From positions 1,657,501 through 1,721,500 of the forward strand of contig NC_016024.1 in NCBI RefSeq assembly GCF_000226295.1: a stretch of DNA of 64,000 bases, in the 5' to 3' direction. The DNA comes from Chloracidobacterium thermophilum B (GTDB lineage: Bacteria > Acidobacteriota > Blastocatellia > Chloracidobacteriales > Chloracidobacteriaceae). The position numbers and the translations under genes are program-made. The notes beneath the pieces are model-generated. The model made no database searches. It saw only the letters and a list, made by a program, of their open reading frames with translations, and was not told the origin of the DNA. Below, in pieces: positions 43,642-50,909 of this stretch. Positions within the stretch are counted from its first letter, which is position 1. Each line of letters begins with the position of its first letter.

Positions 43642-46437
43642 ATGAAGTTCGCCTTTTTGCGTGGGCTGGCCAGTGTTTGTCTGGCAACCGCCCTGTGCCT
43701 GCCAAGTCCCCTGCTGCTTGTGGTCGTCAAGGCCGACACGCCGGCCAAAACCATCGCCCTGCCGCCTGGCGTCACGCGCGTCACGAGTGTGGAAGGCATC
43801 ACCGAGTACCGTCTGGAAAACGGGCTGCGGGTGCTGCTCTTCCCCGACGAATCCAAGCAGACCATCACCGTCAACATCACCTATCTGGTCGGTTCGCGTC
43901 ATGAAAACTACGGCGAAACCGGCATGGCGCACCTGCTGGAACACCTTGTGTTCAAGGGCACCCCACGCCACCCGGACATTCCCAAGGAACTGACCGAGCG
44001 TGGCGCACGCCCGAACGGGACCACCTGGCTTGACCGCACCAACTACTTCGAGACCTTCCAGGCAACCGAAGACAACCTCCGGTGGGCGCTCGATCTGGAA
44101 GCCGACCGCATGGTGAACAGCTTCATTGCCAAGAAAGACCTCGATTCGGAAATGACCGTCGTGCGCAACGAGTTTGAGGCCGGGGAAAACAGTCCCTACC
44201 GGGTGCTGCTGCAACGCACGCATGCGGTGGCCTACGACTGGCACAACTACGGCAAAGCGACGATTGGCGCGCGGGCGGACATTGAAAACGTCCCCATCGA
44301 GCGGTTGCAGGCGTTCTACCGGAAGTATTACCAGCCGGACAACGCCGTGCTGCTCGTGGCCGGGAAGTTCGACGAAGAAAAGACCCTGAAGATGATTCAC
44401 GAGTATTTCGGCCCCATCCCGAAACCCACCCGCGTGCTGGAGCCGACCTACACGCTCGAACCAACCCAGGATGGCGAACGTACCGTGACCATCCGGCGCG
44501 TGGGCGATACCAAGGTCATCCTCGTCTGCTACCACGTGCCGGCGGCGGCACATCCCGACAAACCGGCCGTACAACTGCTCGCCGGCGTCATTGGCGATAC
44601 CCCAAGCGGACGGCTCCACAAGGCGCTGGTCGAAACCAAAAAAGCCGCCTTTGTGCAGGGCTTCAGCTTCGATACCAAAGAGCCGGGGCTGGTCAATTTT
44701 GCGGCCATTTTACCGACCAGTGCTGACATCGAAGCCGTCCGTCAGACCCTGCTGGCGACCATTGAAGAAACTGCCGGCAGCAAGCCGCCGACGGCTGAAG
44801 AAGTGGAACGCATCCGGCGGCAGTACCTGGTCAGCATCGAACAGACCCTCAACAACTCCGAGCGGCTGGGGCTGGAACTCAGCGAGTGGATTGCTGCTGG
44901 CGACTGGCGGCTCTTTTTCCTCAATCGGGACCGGCTCAAGGCCGTCACGGTTGAAGACGTACAACGGGTGGCCAGAACCTACCTCAAGCCCGACAACCGG
45001 ACGGTCGGCATGTTCATTCCGACTGACAAGCCCGACCGGGCCGAAATCCCGCCGACGCCGGACATCACGGCGCTTCTGGCTGATTACAAAGGAAGTGCGG
45101 CTGTTGCTGCCGGTGAAGCCTTTGACCCCACCCCGGAAAACATCGAAGCGCGATCCATCCTGCCCAAAGCCCAGGGTGGTTTACAGATGGTGCTGCTGCC
45201 GAAAAAGACCCGTGGCAATACGGTAACGTTGACGATGTCCATCCGGTTGGGCAATGAGCAGGCCCTGCGCAACCAGCGGGAAGTCGGATTCTTTGCCGGA
45301 GCCATGCTCGACCGTGGCACGAAGAAGAAAACCCGGCAGCAGATCAGCGATGAATTCGACCGCCTCAAGGCACAGGGGGGCGTTTTCGGCAGCGCCAGGC
45401 AAGCTAATTTCAGTGTCACGACAACCCGCGAGCATCTCGCGGACGTCATGCGGCTGGGCGCGGAAATTCTGCGGGAGCCATCGTTCCCGGAAAGCGAGTT
45501 TGAGCAGCTCAAACAGGAGAGCATTACCAGCACCGAGCAAAACCGACGTGAACCAACCAGCGTGGCCGCCCGCGCCTTTTCACGCCACATCAACCCTTAT
45601 CCCAAAGAAGATGTACGCTATACCCCTCTGCCAGACGAGGAGATCGAACGCATCAAGGCCGTGACGCTGGACGATGTCAAACGCTTCTATGAAACGTTTT
45701 ATGGCATCTCCAACGCCCAGATGGCCGTCGTCGGGGACTTCGATCCGGCTGAAGTTGAAAAACTGGCGACGGAACTCTTCGGCGGCTGGACGGCCAAAAC
45801 CCCCTTTGTACGTCTGGAAAGCCGGTTTCGTCCCATTCCGGCTGCCGATGAGACCTTTGAGACGCCAGACAAAGCCAATGCCTTCTTCATTGCCGGCATG
45901 CCGCTTGAAATGCGCGATGATGACCCGGACTACCCGGCGCTGGCGCTCGCCGTGTACATTTTCGGCGGTGGTTTCCTGAACTCCCGCCTGGCCGTCCGCA
46001 TCCGGCAGAAAGAGGGCATCAGCTACGGCATCGGCGCCGGGTTGCAGGTTGGTTCACTGGACCGCCTGGGCACATTCACCGTCTCGGCCATTTACGCGCC
46101 ACAAAATCTGGCCCGTCTGGAAGCGGCCTTCAAAGAGGAAGTCGAGCGTGCCGTGCGTGAGGGCTTCACAGCCGAGGAGGTCGAAACCGCCAAGACGGGC
46201 TACCTGCAGGGTCAGCAGGTGTCGCGGGCGCAGGACCGGGAACTGGCGTCAAGACTGGAGAGCTATCTCTATCTCGGACGACGTCCCACTTGGGACGCTG
46301 AATTCGAGGCCAAAATCAAGGCCCTGACGCCGGAACAGGTCTCGGCGGCCTTTGCCAGGTACATCAGCTATGAGCGGATGAGCCGCTTCAAGGCCGGCGA
46401 CTTTGCCAAGGCCAAGGAAAAAGCGGCACAGCCGTAA
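43642..46437 (+). CDS. Secreted M16-family zinc peptidase (two-domain)
   Basis: 931 residues with an N-terminal signal peptide (RGLASVCLATALCLPSPLLL). The first M16 domain (about 50-470) has the inverted zinc motif HLLEH at about 97-101 within GETGMAHLLEHLVFKGTPRH, with the third ligand Glu about 75 residues later in SEMTVVRNEFEAGE. The second M16 domain (about 500-910) lacks HxxEH, as usual for the non-catalytic partner, and carries the substrate-binding Arg/Tyr region (RQKEGISYGIGAGLQ). It probably degrades peptides in the periplasm. The PDZ protein gene follows on the same strand after a strong hairpin. Confidence 0.93.
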   Translation: MKFAFLRGLASVCLATALCLPSPLLLVVVKADTPAKTIALPPGVTRVTSVEGITEYRLENGLRVLLFPDESKQTITVNITYLVGSRHENYGETGMAHLLEHLVFKGTPRHPDIPKELTERGARPNGTTWLDRTNYFETFQATEDNLRWALDLEADRMVNSFIAKKDLDSEMTVVRNEFEAGENSPYRVLLQRTHAVAYDWHNYGKATIGARADIENVPIERLQAFYRKYYQPDNAVLLVAGKFDEEKTLKMIHEYFGPIPKPTRVLEPTYTLEPTQDGERTVTIRRVGDTKVILVCYHVPAAAHPDKPAVQLLAGVIGDTPSGRLHKALVETKKAAFVQGFSFDTKEPGLVNFAAILPTSADIEAVRQTLLATIEETAGSKPPTAEEVERIRRQYLVSIEQTLNNSERLGLELSEWIAAGDWRLFFLNRDRLKAVTVEDVQRVARTYLKPDNRTVGMFIPTDKPDRAEIPPTPDITALLADYKGSAAVAAGEAFDPTPENIEARSILPKAQGGLQMVLLPKKTRGNTVTLTMSIRLGNEQALRNQREVGFFAGAMLDRGTKKKTRQQISDEFDRLKAQGGVFGSARQANFSVTTTREHLADVMRLGAEILREPSFPESEFEQLKQESITSTEQNRREPTSVAARAFSRHINPYPKEDVRYTPLPDEEIERIKAVTLDDVKRFYETFYGISNAQMAVVGDFDPAEVEKLATELFGGWTAKTPFVRLESRFRPIPAADETFETPDKANAFFIAGMPLEMRDDDPDYPALALAVYIFGGGFLNSRLAVRIRQKEGISYGIGAGLQVGSLDRLGTFTVSAIYAPQNLARLEAAFKEEVERAVREGFTAEEVETAKTGYLQGQQVSRAQDRELASRLESYLYLGRRPTWDAEFEAKIKALTPEQVSAAFARYISYERMSRFKAGDFAKAKEKAAQP

Positions 46438-46478
46438 GGCCCTGGCCAGCAGCCTGCCCAACCGTCCCGCAACCATCC

Positions 46479-46512
46479 CCTGCCAGGGTTTGGTTTGCCA
46501 AACCCTGGCAGG
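46479..46512 (+). terminator. Perfect 15-bp hairpin after the M16 peptidase gene
   Basis: CCTGCCAGGGTTTGG (46479-46493) and its exact reverse complement (46498-46512) flank a 4-base TTTG loop. It lies 42 bases beyond the stop codon. There is no T-tract, so it may be an mRNA-stabilising hairpin or a dispersed palindrome rather than a classical terminator. Confidence 0.5.
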
Positions 46513-46651
46513 GCACACCACCGGGCAGGAATTCCCTGGAACTCGCTTTGATGGTCGTCGTGTGTGAAGGCAGATGACTTCACGCTGTGGGCAGCCCTGG
46601 TGCCCGCACGGTCAGGCTGCCACAAGTTTTTCCATGTTGAGGCTCAACACC

Positions 46652-47713
46652 ATGTCGTCCACCTTGTTGTCGTTCACTCCCGTTTCCCACAGTCCGGCGC
46701 GGCTGATTCGGCGTTTCTGCCAGACTCTGTTGACGCTGGCGCTTCCACTGTCGCTCGCAACGGCCGCACTGGCGGCCGATACCCGGCCGGTGGAGGACGC
46801 ACCGGCCGGACAGGGGCCGCAAACGCCCAGCGCGTCACCGGCTGAACCCCGGACGCCCGGCATCTACCTGGGTGTCTTTCCACAAACGCTTTCCGAGCAG
46901 CAGGCAGCAGACCTTGGCGTATCACCGGCCCAGGGGGTACATCTGATGAAGGTCATTCCCAACAGTCCGGCGGACAAAGCCGGGCTTCAGCGTGGCGATG
47001 TGATCGTTTCCATCAACGGTCAGCCGGTCGTCAACGTCGAGCACTTCCGGGACCTGCTGCGCAAACAGACGCCGGGACAGGCCATGACGCTGGGCATCGT
47101 CCGCAACAAACAGCTCAACACGGTCACAGTCGTGCCGGAAAAGCCGCAGGTCAGCGTCATGACGCTGCCGGACGGACCATTTTCCATCACCGTCCACCCG
47201 CCACTTGACGCCGCACAGCTCCAGGAAATTAAGGAGATGGCTGAGCAGATGCGCAGGCAGGGTGAACAATTACGGGAAAAACTCAAGCCGCAACCGGAAT
47301 TTTTCACCTTCTCAGTGAGCGACCGGGGACGGCTCGGTATTCGGACGCAGCCGCTGTCCGAACAGCTTGCGCGCTACTTCGGCGCACCTGGCGGTCTGTT
47401 GATTACAGAAGTGAGACCCGGCTCGCCGGCGGACAAAGCCGGTCTGCGCGCGGGAGATTGCATCCTCAAAATCGGCGACCGGGAAGTGCGCAGCAGCCGC
47501 GACCTGCTCCAAGAGTTGCGCCAGGTTGAAACCGGTGACGTCAAGTTGACGCTCATCCGTGACAAACAACCGCTGGTTGTCACCCTGAAACCGGAGCCGT
47601 GCGCTCCGCAGGGCGCTTACCGGTACGATTTCCGTGTACCGTTGAACGGAACCATCACGCTGTCCCCTTACGTGCAAGTCTGGTGGGGAACGCTCACTCC
47701 GGGTCTGATGTGA
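46652..47713 (+). CDS. Exported protein with two PDZ domains
   Basis: 353 residues. The ATG at 46652 follows GAGG, and a signal peptide ends near LATAALAAD. The first PDZ domain (about 60-150) has IYLGVFPQTLSEQQAADLGV and NSPADKAGLQRGDVIVSING. The second (about 210-310) has GRLGIRTQPLSEQLARYFG and GSPADKAGLRAGDCILKIGD. A helical linker of about 60 residues separates them. There is no protease domain, so it is not a DegP/HtrA protease; it may be a scaffold or an adaptor for a periplasmic protease such as the M16 enzyme upstream. Confidence 0.85.
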   Translation: MSSTLLSFTPVSHSPARLIRRFCQTLLTLALPLSLATAALAADTRPVEDAPAGQGPQTPSASPAEPRTPGIYLGVFPQTLSEQQAADLGVSPAQGVHLMKVIPNSPADKAGLQRGDVIVSINGQPVVNVEHFRDLLRKQTPGQAMTLGIVRNKQLNTVTVVPEKPQVSVMTLPDGPFSITVHPPLDAAQLQEIKEMAEQMRRQGEQLREKLKPQPEFFTFSVSDRGRLGIRTQPLSEQLARYFGAPGGLLITEVRPGSPADKAGLRAGDCILKIGDREVRSSRDLLQELRQVETGDVKLTLIRDKQPLVVTLKPEPCAPQGAYRYDFRVPLNGTITLSPYVQVWWGTLTPGLM

Positions 47714-47737
47714 GCACGGGCACAGGGCACTATGATG

Positions 47738-47766
47738 CCGGGTCGGGGGAAATTCCTCCGGCCCGG
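47738..47766 (+). terminator. Terminator-like hairpin between convergent genes
   Basis: CCGGGTCGGGGG (47738-47749) pairs with CCTCCGGCCCGG (47755-47766) with only G-T wobbles as irregularities. The loop is AAATT and CAGTTTTG follows. It is placed 25 bases after the PDZ gene stop and 32 before the end of the convergent glutathione peroxidase gene, so it could serve both. Confidence 0.55.
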
Positions 47767-47797
47767 CAGTTTTGTGTCCGGCGGTTTTTGTCAGGCT

Positions 47798-48460
47798 TTA
47801 CGCCGCCGGTTCGGCCAACGCGGCTTCAATGGCCTTTGTCAGCTCATCCGACATCGGATCAACGCTTGATGGAAACACCGCCCGCAGCTTGCCATCCCGT
47901 CCGATGAGATACTTCTGAAAGTTCCAGCGGACTTCGCCGGCCAGCTTTTCATTGCCCCCGCCAGAGGTGAGGTACTGGTAAAGCGGGTGCTTGTTCGGTC
48001 CCTTGACGGTGATTTTCGAGAACATATCGAACTGCACACCATAGTTTGAGGTGCAGAATTCCTTGATTTCCGCATCCGTGCCCGGCTCCTGGGCGCCAAA
48101 GTCATTCGATGGGAAACCCAGCACACGCAGCCCCCTGGCACGGTACTTCTGGTTGAGGGCTTCGAGTCCCTTGTACTGCGGCGTGTACCCACAGCGGGAG
48201 GCGACATTGACGATGAGCAGGACGTTGCCCTTGTACGTACACAGGTTGATGTCCTTGCCATCAATGCTCTTCATCGTGAAGTCGAGCGCCGGTGGGCAGC
48301 CGGGCGTAGGATTGGGATTCGTGTCAGCAGGGCTGGTCACAGGTGAGGTACCTCCTTCGGGTTGGGACGTTGCGGATGACCGCGCCGGGTCGGCCGCGGC
48401 CATGCAGCCAGCGCCGAGCAACGCCGTCAGCGCCAGTGAAAACAACATATTTCGGTTCAT
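47798..48460 (-). CDS. Glutathione peroxidase-family lipoprotein
   Basis: 220 residues. The ATG at 48460 is preceded by GAGGAAG; a signal peptide ends in the lipobox LLGAGC, so the protein is anchored in an envelope membrane. After a Pro/Thr/Ser linker comes the GPx fold: LLIVNVASRCGYTPQYKGLE with the peroxidatic Cys (not Sec), LGFPSNDFGAQEPG with the conserved Gln, and EVRWNFQKYLIGRDG with the Trp-Asn of the catalytic tetrad. It reduces peroxides, probably with thioredoxin-like donors. Envelope location is less common for this family. Confidence 0.9.
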   Translation of the reverse strand: MNRNMLFSLALTALLGAGCMAAADPARSSATSQPEGGTSPVTSPADTNPNPTPGCPPALDFTMKSIDGKDINLCTYKGNVLLIVNVASRCGYTPQYKGLEALNQKYRARGLRVLGFPSNDFGAQEPGTDAEIKEFCTSNYGVQFDMFSKITVKGPNKHPLYQYLTSGGGNEKLAGEVRWNFQKYLIGRDGKLRAVFPSSVDPMSDELTKAIEAALAEPAA

Positions 48461-48860
48461 GACGAACTTCCTCAGCAACCGAATCCGGCATCGTCGGGGG
48501 GATTCGGCAGGTTTGACGCCGGTGGGCCGGCCGCAATGTGCTTCGGTGGACGCAAACCTGACCGTACGTTTGCCCCCAGTTGGCTTTCTAAAGCCTCTGA
48601 CTTGAGCAAGACGTACGTGCCGTGCCGGCTTATGCTTTGGGCAATAGAGAGTAGGGCTTGTTGGTCTTTGAGTGGAAGGGAAGCAGAGCGATGCAGGTGG
48701 ACTCTCGCGCCAATTTGCAGCCAGGAGACCACTTTTGAAGCAAATGCTTGCTGGCTGTGGCGTAGTTATGGTTCGGGTGGATTTGCCAAAGTAGCCTTGG
48801 GTGAAAACGCGGGATGAGACCAGCATCCCGCGTTTGGCATCCCGTGTTTTGTCCCGGCAT
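48461..48860. other. Gene-free stretch with a perfect 12-bp hairpin
   Basis: No convincing gene. AAACGCGGGATG (48806-48817) and its exact reverse complement (48825-48836) enclose AGACCAG. A very similar stem (AAAACGCGGGAGG) ends the signalling operon at 50488-50520, so the two hairpins bracket the accessory patch. Open frames on either strand here have no family character. Confidence 0.5.
48806..48836. terminator. 12-bp hairpin at the left border of the accessory patch
   Basis: Perfect stem of 12 bp with a 7-base loop and a flanking T-run (GTTT). It has terminator form on either strand. No intact gene ends here, so it probably belongs to a lost gene or to the decayed transposase. Confidence 0.45.
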
Positions 48861-48869
48861 CCTTGGGTG

Positions 48870-49110
48870 TGGTTGCGCTTCAGGTGCTGACAGATGGCCC
48901 CCTTGGGGCACGTTCTTGCTGTGACTCTTGCGCTTGTGTTTGAGGATTCTGAGGCGGCCGGTCGTCATCGTCCGGGCCGTTTTCGGGCGGGGTGAGTGGT
49001 GTGGTACACGCGCTTGATCTCGGCGCCGCAGGCTTCGATCTGGCGGGTGTAAAAGTCGTACATCTCCAGCGATTGCTTGAGTTGGTCGAATAGCTTCCTG
49101 AACGAGGTTG
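48870..49110 (-). pseudogene. IS110-type transposase remnant
   Basis: On the minus strand, SFRKLFDQLKQSLEMYDFYT followed by RQIEACGAEIKRVYH resembles the coiled central linker of IS110/IS1111 transposases, where LKQALELYDFYxxxIxxCDxxI is common. A change of frame near 48980 leads to LKHKRKSHSKNVPQG, like the KxRKSHSKN segment before the transposase's C-terminal Ser-containing domain. Neither the DEDD catalytic domain nor the C-terminal serine is present. It is a fragment of at most 80 codons with two frame breaks. The identification is by eye. Confidence 0.5.
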
Positions 49111-49243
49111 CCTGGAGAGTGCCACCAACGGAAAAACATCGCAGCCGGAAACCATGTTGCAGCACGGGAGGCTTACGCCTGTGCGAGTTGTACGGCTTGC
49201 CTGCCGGCCGATTCTGAGTATGCTGTGGGTCAGATGACCGCAT

Positions 49244-49328
49244 GGTATGCGCCGCAAATCTGTAAAGGTGTTAGCAGGCTAAGATGTCTTGCCTGCCCCG
49301 CCGCTGCCGCTAAAACCAACCGTTGGGC
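49244..49328 (+). repeat. attC-like site A, right half only
   Basis: From 49244 the sequence is closely similar to the right half of site B, ending GCCGCTGCCGCTAA, AACCAACC, then GTTGGGC (49322-49328), which fits the attC R' consensus GTTRRRY. The matching left half with AAC is not found, so the site is truncated, perhaps by the IS110-type insertion next to it. It marks the left edge of a cassette that carries the PIN/partner genes. Confidence 0.5.
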
Positions 49329-49365
49329 GGGCAACTTCCGAGCCAAAAAGTGTTAAAAGTGCAGT

Positions 49366-49827
49366 GTGAAAATCTATCTTGACCTTTGCGCCATTCAAAG
49401 ACCGCTGGATACACCAAATCAGGTTCGGATAGTTTTGGAATCGGAAGCCATTTTAGGGCTGATAACCTATTGCGATAACGGTCAAGCAGAACTTCTTTCA
49501 TCTGAAGCGCTGATTTATGAAAGCGAGCAAAGCAGTTTATCTGTCCGCAAGGAGCATACATTCGCAGTACTGGCAAAAGCCAGTCAAGTGACTGAAGTCA
49601 CCGAAAACGAGAAAAAGCGGGCAGCGGAGTTTTTAGAACACGGGATTAAGCCACTTGATGCACCTCACTTGGCGTTAGCGGAAGCAGGAAAGGCAGATTA
49701 TTTTTGCACATGTGATGACCGTCTGTTGCGGAATGCCCAAAAAATCGCCAACTTATCGGTAAAGGTCATTAATCCTGTGGATTTGGTTCAGGAGATCGAA
49801 AAATGCTTACAGAAGCAAGACCATTAG
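49366..49827 (+). CDS. PIN-domain protein, putative toxin
   Basis: 153 residues starting with GTG at 49366. The N-terminus MKIYLDLCAIQRPLD has the first metal-binding Asp of PIN ribonucleases. The middle AAEFLEHGIKPLDAPHLALA and the later YFCTCDDRLLRNA, with the paired Asp residues, complete the PIN pattern. Such proteins act as VapC-like RNases. Codon use and composition are clearly more A+T-rich than the flanks, which suggests transfer, perhaps from a cyanobacterium, where similar pairs are common (from memory, unverified). The next gene overlaps its end by 25 bases. Confidence 0.78.
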   Translation: MKIYLDLCAIQRPLDTPNQVRIVLESEAILGLITYCDNGQAELLSSEALIYESEQSSLSVRKEHTFAVLAKASQVTEVTENEKKRAAEFLEHGIKPLDAPHLALAEAGKADYFCTCDDRLLRNAQKIANLSVKVINPVDLVQEIEKCLQKQDH

Positions 49828-50012
49828 TAGAAATCAATCAGCAAGCCATTCGCTTACTCTATAAAGAGTTGGGCGTAGTAGATGCTGTCCGGTTTTTGAG
49901 ACAATTTACGCAAGGGTATGGAAACTATGCCCAAGAGCGGGATAGTTTATTTGCGAATAAATCTTTAAATGATATTGCGCGCGAAATTGAGAAGCGGAGA
50001 AAAATGAATTAG
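49803..50012 (+). CDS. Small partner protein, putative antitoxin
   Basis: 69 residues starting ATG at 49803, within the end of the PIN gene in another frame. It begins MLTEARPLVEINQQAIRLLY and ends NDIAREIEKRRKMN, a mostly helical, charged protein. Size, overlap and order after a PIN gene fit an antitoxin, but the order is the reverse of most vapBC pairs and no DNA-binding domain is evident. Composition is A+T-rich like its partner. Confidence 0.65.
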   Translation: MLTEARPLVEINQQAIRLLYKELGVVDAVRFLRQFTQGYGNYAQERDSLFANKSLNDIAREIEKRRKMN

Positions 50013-50076
50013 AAATAAAGTGCAGGTCCCATGTAGGCAGGTTTGCGCTTTTTTCTAGCATAAGTTCTGTGTGGCC

Positions 50077-50203
50077 CCCTAACGCCGTTTGCAGCGGACA
50101 GTGGCTTCGCCGCTTCCTGGCATATGCCGCGAGCCAGCCGGGCAGTTTTTAGGCGAAGGTGTCTTGTCCGCCCCACCGCTGCCGCTAAGACCAACCGTTA
50201 GCC
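50077..50203 (+). repeat. attC-like site B (integron cassette recombination site)
   Basis: The left core CCCCTAAC (CTAAC at 50079-50083) and the right core GTTAGCC (50197-50203) form the complementary R''/R' ends. Inside, AGCGGACAGTGG pairs with CCACCGCTGCCGCT as the L''/L' arms with unpaired extra bases. A central imperfect palindrome (GGCATATGCC) fills the loop. Total length is about 127 bases, inside the known attC range. The right half is nearly the same as site A. Confidence 0.65.
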
Positions 50204-50220
50204 CGCTACGGTGAAGCGCA

Positions 50221-50292
50221 ATGAGCAAATACATCCTTTTCGGAATCACATTAACAGCACTACTCTTGAGCAGATGTGCTTCCAATCCATAA
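50221..50292 (+). CDS. Tiny possible lipopeptide in a 176-bp cassette
   Basis: A 23-codon frame: ATG at 50221, stop TAA at 50290. It encodes a hydrophobic signal-like peptide (MSKYILFGITLTALLLSRC then ASNP) with a Cys after LLSR, close to but not matching a standard lipobox because Arg precedes the Cys. GTGAAG stands just upstream of the start codon. It is the only possible gene between attC-like sites B and C. Tiny exported or lipo-peptides are often reported in integron cassettes; expression is unproven. Confidence 0.4.
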   Translation: MSKYILFGITLTALLLSRCASNP

Positions 50293-50302
50293 AACAAAAG
50301 TG

Positions 50303-50379
50303 GGCTAACAAGCGCTTCCAGCCGACCACTTCGCTTACTTGCGCTCGCTTCGCGGCGGCTGAAGCGCGTGCCGTTGGGC
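50303..50379 (+). repeat. attC-like site C
   Basis: Left core GGCTAAC (50303-50309) and right core GTTGGGC (50373-50379, fits GTTRRRY). Inner arms GCGCTTCCAGCCG (50312-50324) and CGGCTGAAGCGC (50356-50367) are complementary except for one extra base on the left arm, exactly the extrahelical-base asymmetry that directs IntI to one strand. Length 77 bases. The loop carries a short palindromic TTCGC/GCGCTCGC region. Confidence 0.7.
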
Positions 50380-50487
50380 GGCGTGTTGCAGCCGAGGGTC
50401 CGCTCGGTTCCGGTAGCAGCGTTCTGTTCTCCCTTGTATCTTGTGGACAAGATAACCAATCGTTCAGGCTGCGGCAGCCGACGAGTG
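50380..50487. other. Spacer between cassettes and signalling operon
   Basis: No gene. It contains a short inverted repeat (CCGAG, GGTCCG, CTCGG near 50393) and no other recognisable feature. Confidence 0.4.
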
Positions 50488-50520
50488 AAAACGCGGGAGG
50501 TATTCAGCCTCCCGCGTTTT
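50488..50520 (-). terminator. Rho-independent terminator of the signalling operon
   Basis: AAAACGCGGGAGG (50488-50500) and its exact reverse complement (50508-50520) enclose TATTCAG. On the minus strand the stem ends in a run of T, 24 bases after the stop of the REC-roadblock gene. Confidence 0.7.
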
Positions 50521-50543
50521 GCACCAATGCCTGGGGTGCCCGT

Positions 50544-50909
50544 TCAGACCTCCAGCTTGGCTTCGATCTGGGCCAGCTTGTGCCGGGCCAGCGCAAGGTT
50601 GCCGGTGTCTTTCTTGATGGCCACGTAGAGAAAAAGATTCGGCGCGCTTTTGAGCAGGCGGATGAGGTGATACTGGGTGTCGAGGGTGATGAGAATGTCC
50701 TCGATGGTTTCCTTGAGGTTGAGATTGGCCACGGCTTTCATTTTTGCCCGGACAACCTCGGTATTTGATGCCGCGGCAATTTCGAGATTGAAGGTGGGTG
50801 TGCCGCCAATCGTGCCAAGGCACATGCCGCTTTTCCAGTCGGCCAATGCCGCACCAATGGTGCCTTCAATTTCCATAACAGCGACGAGGGATTCCTTGAT
50901 GTTGCCCAT
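50544..50909 (-). other. Possible internal start: free roadblock protein
   Basis: Within the preceding gene, ATG at 50909 follows the sequence CAGGAGAACATCACT, a strong ribosome-binding site. It would give a 122-residue stand-alone roadblock/LC7 protein starting MGNIKESLVAVMEIEG. A second, shorter product from the same mRNA is plausible, since roadblock domains usually act as free dimers. Confidence 0.35.

Noticed and set aside
48536-48817. Plus-strand frame of 93 codons upstream of the hairpin at 48806
   Set aside because: No ribosome-binding site or family match, and its end runs into the hairpin stem.
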